This document shows, one piece after another, positions 61,254-64,000 of a stretch of 64,000 nucleotides of DNA; the first letter of the stretch is position 1, and each line of letters opens with the position of its first letter. A model generated the notes under the pieces. The model made no database searches. It saw only the letters and a list, made by a program, of their open reading frames with translations, and was not told the origin of the DNA. This stretch comes from Bin5 sp034428395 (GTDB taxonomy: Bacteria; Chloroflexota; Anaerolineae; Caldilineales; Caldilineaceae). The translations under genes were made by a program, and so were the position numbers. The DNA is taken from the NCBI GenBank assembly GCA_034428395.1, contig DAOUHX010000424.1:1-64000 (forward strand). Reading direction: 5' to 3'.

Positions 61254-62555
61254 CTAGACCCCGCTCCCGCCCGGCGGCGATATCTCCAACGCCCCTCCAA
61301 GGAACGGCCGCAGCACCTCGGGCAATTGGACGCTGCCGTCCGCGCGCTGGTTATTTTCCAACAGCGCGATGATGACTCGCGGCAGCGCCAGCCCCGAACC
61401 GTTGAGCGTATAGACGAACTCGGGCCGCGCTCCCTCGCGCGGCCGGTAGCGGATGTTCGCCCGCCGCGCCTGAAAGTCTCGAAAGAGAGAGCAGGAGCTG
61501 ACCTCCAGCCACTCCCGGCATCCGGCGGCCCACACTTCCAAATCATACTTGATCGACGCCACAAACGAGAGGTCGCCCGTCGCGATGGCTACGCGGCGAT
61601 AGGGAAGTTCCAGTCGCTGAAGCAGTACCTCCGCCGCCTGAGTCAGCGATTCCAGTTCATCACGGCCGGTCGCTGGCTCCACGAATTTGACCATCTCCAC
61701 CTTCTGAAACTGGTGCACCCGCTTGATGCCGCGTACATCCTGGCCCGCAGACATTTTTTCACGCCGGAAGCAAGGCGTCGAGGCGACGTAGTAAAGCGGA
61801 AGTAGGCCCGGCTCCAGGATCTCGTCACGGTGCAGGTTGGTGACCGAAACCTCCGCCGTCGGGATGAACCAGTAGTCCTCCTCGGCGTCGCGATAGAGGT
61901 TGTCGCCAAACTTGGGCAGGTTGCCCGTGCCCTCCATCGCGTGGCCCCGCACCATCATCGGCGGATACAGTTCGGTGTACCCATGCTCGTTGATGTGCAC
62001 GTCCAGAAACCAGTTCGAAAGGACCCGCTGCAGACGCGCCCCTGCCCCCTTGAGGAAGTAGAAGCGGCTGCCCGACGCCGCGACGCCGCGCTCGAAGTCG
62101 ATGATGTCCAGCTGCGGCCCCATGTCCCAATGGGCCTGCGGCCTGAATTCGAACTGGGGCAGCTCGCCCCACTGGGAAATGACGACATTGCCCTCCTCGT
62201 CTGGCGCAACCGGCACGTCCGGCTCAGGCGGATTCGGAATGCGCATCATCGCGTCGCGGAACTCGGTCTCGACCGAGCGCAGCTCTTCATCGATCTGTGC
62301 GATTTCCACGCCAATTTCGCTCATGCTCGCCTTAAACGCGTTGGCCTCTTCCGCCCTCTTTTCTCGGTAGAGCGCGCCGATCTGTTTTGAGCCCGTGTTG
62401 CGTTCTTCTCGCAGCCTTTCCCCCCGTTGCAGCAGCTCGCGCCGCCTCCCGTCCAATTCCAGGGCCAGCTCCCAGGGGGCCTCCTGGTCGTTCAGCTTCA
62501 CCATCGCCTCGGCCAGCGCTTGCCGGTTTTCGCGCATCCATCGAATGTCAAGCAT
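61254..62555 (-). CDS. serS: Seryl-tRNA synthetase
   Basis: A 433-residue class II synthetase. The N-terminal coiled-coil arm (residues about 30-110; RREELLQRGERLREERN) contacts the tRNA-Ser variable arm. Class II motif 2 is in CFRREKMSAGQDVRGIKRVHQF, and motif 3 is NGSGLALPRVIIALLENNQ. The C-terminal LPEVLRPFLGGALEIS is a typical SerRS end. The ATG at 62555 has AGGAG six bases upstream. Expression is controlled by the T-box leader immediately upstream. Confidence 0.96.
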   Translation of the reverse strand: MLDIRWMRENRQALAEAMVKLNDQEAPWELALELDGRRRELLQRGERLREERNTGSKQIGALYREKRAEEANAFKASMSEIGVEIAQIDEELRSVETEFRDAMMRIPNPPEPDVPVAPDEEGNVVISQWGELPQFEFRPQAHWDMGPQLDIIDFERGVAASGSRFYFLKGAGARLQRVLSNWFLDVHINEHGYTELYPPMMVRGHAMEGTGNLPKFGDNLYRDAEEDYWFIPTAEVSVTNLHRDEILEPGLLPLYYVASTPCFRREKMSAGQDVRGIKRVHQFQKVEMVKFVEPATGRDELESLTQAAEVLLQRLELPYRRVAIATGDLSFVASIKYDLEVWAAGCREWLEVSSCSLFRDFQARRANIRYRPREGARPEFVYTLNGSGLALPRVIIALLENNQRADGSVQLPEVLRPFLGGALEISPPGGSGV

Positions 62556-62607
62556 TTCACGCTCCTACAAGGTATGGGGGTCACGGCCCCGTCACACATC
62601 CGTCGGG

Positions 62608-62845
62608 ACAAAAAAATCCCCTCGCCTGTTCAGGACGAGAGGACCCGTGGTGCCACCTGAATTCGCAGACACCGCCCGCTTCCGAAAAAAACAGTAACGG
62701 CATCTACCTCAATGCGCCTCTAACGGGGCGGTCCGTCCGGCCATTTCCTGCCAGAAGCCTTAGGGGTGCTGTACCGTCTGCCGCCTGTTGCCTCGCAGCG
62801 GCCGGCAACTCTCTGAAAGAACGGGCTGACGGACATGGTCCCCGG
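62608..62845 (-). promoter_or_regulatory. T-box riboswitch of serS (apparent Ser AGC specifier)
   Basis: On the - strand the T-box core AGGTGGCACCACGGG lies at 62658-62644. Its 3' part overlaps a terminator (62642-62610). Upstream, Stem I can be drawn: GGGG (62843-62840) pairs with CCCC (62766-62763) and CCGTC with GACGG, leaving TACAGCA opposite ACCATGT. This places AGC (62770-62768) as the specifier, followed by A as usual. AGAGAG at about 62814-62809 is also typical of T-box leaders. Uncharged tRNA-Ser(GCT) would pair with the specifier and T-box and allow readthrough. Secondary structure was drawn by hand. Confidence 0.88.
62610..62642 (-). terminator. Terminator of the serS T-box leader
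   Basis: CCTCTCGTC (62642-62634) pairs with GGCGAGGGG (62626-62618) through nine pairs including G-T, followed by a run of seven T (62616-62610). It competes with the antiterminator formed by the T-box core, so the leader acts by transcription attenuation. Confidence 0.85.
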
Positions 62846-62875
62846 TCACGGCCACTCTGATCGTATGTGCCGGCA

Positions 62876-62904
62876 AAGATAGCACAGTGCCGGCTGGCTG
62901 TCAA
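62876..62904 (-). promoter_or_regulatory. Promoter of serS
   Basis: On the - strand, TTGACA (62904-62899), a 17-base spacer ending in TGC (extended -10) and TATCTT (62881-62876). The -35 overlaps the stop codon of the PPK1-like gene, and transcription would begin near 62869, just before Stem I of the T-box. Confidence 0.82.
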
Positions 62905-63914
62905 TTCTCCGCCAAAGCGAGGTTGGCCAGATCAACCAGCTGAAACATTGCCAGGGGACCGTCGCTGCGAAAACAGAACGCTGCCGGCACCGAAAGATGG
63001 GAGGCAAGCCACTCAACGACAGAATCGGGCATGGCAGCCTCGTATTCGAGACGGACGACCGGCGAAGCAAGCTGCTGGTGGCGCTGGCCTCGGCTCCGGG
63101 CCTCCAATTCGTCTCCCGAACGCGACCCGTTCGAAGCCCGTAGCACGCGAAACAAAAACGCGCCCTCGATCTGCATCCCCGGGAAGAGCTCGTCAAGAAA
63201 CCCCGCGACCGCGTCTTCACTCCAAATGTACAGCCGCTCTCCGGCCTCCGAGGGAACTGCCACAAAGCGGGACATGAGCTGCGGCACTTTTATGCGCGCG
63301 TGTGAGAGCGGTCCGAATCTGACATCCGGACTGCTGAGATGAACGAGAATATTGATACTGTGCGAGCTGATGAACGGAAACGGATGCCCCGGGTCGACCG
63401 CCAGCGGTGTCAGCATCGGGTAGAGCTGCTGGCGAAAGAAGCGGCGCACGTGGTTCCGCTGCTGCATCTCCAGCGAGCCGGGATCACCAATGAGAATGCC
63501 GAAGTCCCGTTTCAGCTCGGGCAGAAGTGTCCGACTGAGTTCGATAAGAGCCTGCTCCAGCAGCCGGTCCAGTTGGACCGTTATCTCCTGCCTGCTTGAA
63601 TCGGTCAAGTCAGGCGCCTGCTCCGCGAAATAGTGGTCGAGAACCGAGGCGAGCAGTCCGATTATTCGCACACGTTCCAGCAGCGGGCAGTCCGGGCTGC
63701 GGCTCTCCTCGAGAAGGTAGGTAGCTTCGACGACCGGCGCCGGCTGGCTGCTCGTATGGACCCGTTCCTTCAGTCCCGCCGCCAGGCCCTTGGCCCGGGC
63801 GATCGCTTCTTCGTCGGTGGGCGTCGCAAATGCGGGCAATGAGGCTTCGTATCCGGCAGGGGCGAAGGGCCGCTCGCGTGCAGGCTGCCGTCCTTCAATC
63901 AGGTCTTGCTTCAT
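62901..63914 (-). CDS. PPK1-like protein lacking the catalytic C-terminal half
   Basis: A 337-residue protein similar to the N-terminal and head domains of polyphosphate kinase 1: helical region about 60-140, then PMLTPLAVDPGHPFPFISSHSINI, ARIKVPQLMSRFVAVP, SEDAVAGFLDELFPGMQIEG and FLFRVLRASNGS. A full PPK1 is about 700 residues, with two catalytic domains carrying the phosphorylated His. Those are absent: the frame ends at a TGA at 62901-62903 and the serS promoter follows. It could be a regulatory or structural derivative, or a remnant. The preceding partial gene lies 9 bases upstream on the same strand, so the pair is probably an operon. Confidence 0.75.
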   Translation of the reverse strand: MKQDLIEGRQPARERPFAPAGYEASLPAFATPTDEEAIARAKGLAAGLKERVHTSSQPAPVVEATYLLEESRSPDCPLLERVRIIGLLASVLDHYFAEQAPDLTDSSRQEITVQLDRLLEQALIELSRTLLPELKRDFGILIGDPGSLEMQQRNHVRRFFRQQLYPMLTPLAVDPGHPFPFISSHSINILVHLSSPDVRFGPLSHARIKVPQLMSRFVAVPSEAGERLYIWSEDAVAGFLDELFPGMQIEGAFLFRVLRASNGSRSGDELEARSRGQRHQQLASPVVRLEYEAAMPDSVVEWLASHLSVPAAFCFRSDGPLAMFQLVDLANLALAEN

Positions 63915-63923
63915 CGGAGACTC

Positions 63924-64000
63924 TCACCGTTCGTTGGCCACAAATTCGATGCGGATCGTAAACTCATCCTGGACCGTGAGCGTGTTCGCGAAGTTGGGAG
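63924..64000 (-). CDS. C-terminal fragment of an unidentified protein (cut by window edge)
   Basis: On the - strand the frame ending at TGA 63926-63924 encodes NFANTLTVQDEFTIRIEFVA and then NER. Its alternating hydrophobic pattern looks like a beta-strand end. It is 9 bases upstream of the PPK1-like gene and probably co-transcribed with it. Too short to name. Confidence 0.55.
   Translation of the reverse strand, partial: PNFANTLTVQDEFTIRIEFVANER

Overview
This 64 kb window is a GC-rich (roughly 60-65 % by eye), densely coded bacterial chromosome segment. The gene families point to Chloroflexota, probably an Anaerolineae/Caldilineaceae-like lineage: a PAC2-domain protein, a LysK-type amino-acid hydrolase, an EF-G-like GTPase with a non-canonical P-loop, a UPF0182 membrane protein, phytanoyl-CoA dioxygenase, stand-alone cytochrome P450, TgpA/DUF58 pair and a TrmI-type tRNA methyltransferase. 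That assignment is inferred from gene content; no rRNA is present. I see no phage, IS element or CRISPR array.

Layout. (1) 0.2-12.2 kb, + strand: an apparent nutrient-uptake and catabolism operon. It has a secreted DUF5696 protein, a permease pair, a 982-residue solute-binding protein with two N-terminal jelly-roll-like modules, a second permease pair, a P450, a Gfo/Idh/MocA oxidoreductase and an HpaI-type aldolase. No transport ATPase is encoded. (2) 12.3-23 kb: scattered metabolic genes (BNR-repeat protein, methyltransferase, M20 peptidase, homocysteine S-methyltransferase family, solute-binding lipoprotein, phytanoyl-CoA dioxygenase, SDR, cupin, VOC protein, RIO-type kinase). (3) 23-32 kb: TgpA-type transglutaminase with DUF58 protein, a PyrK-like iron-sulfur flavoprotein, a methyltransferase, PAC2 protein and LysK-like hydrolase. 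(4) 32-46 kb, - strand: SH3-domain protein, serA, argS, polA, a small conserved-looking protein, a GT2 glycosyltransferase, a lower-GC PD-(D/E)XK-like protein, an EF-G-like GTPase and an acyl-CoA dehydrogenase. (5) 46-58 kb: SIS protein, lipoprotein, TrmI, PHP protein, nucleotidyltransferase-like protein, UPF0182, two tandem ClbS/DfsB-like proteins and a uronate-dehydrogenase-like enzyme. (6) 58-64 kb, - strand: a penicillin-acylase-family enzyme, three tRNAs (Arg-GCG, Ser-GCT, Ser-TGA), serS under a T-box leader, and a PPK1-like protein lacking the catalytic half.

The clearest regulatory unit is the serS T-box. It has a sigma-70-type promoter, a Stem I with apparent AGC specifier, the T-box core and a terminator with a T7 tract. 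The cognate tRNA-Ser(GCT) gene lies just beyond serS. The most unusual non-coding structure is a dispersed intergenic repeat family with three copies (about 19.35, 44.65 and 61.1 kb), one of which carries internal tandem expansions. Other consensus promoters can be placed for the EF-G-like gene, the lipoprotein gene, trmI, the phytanoyl-CoA dioxygenase gene and the tRNA cluster.
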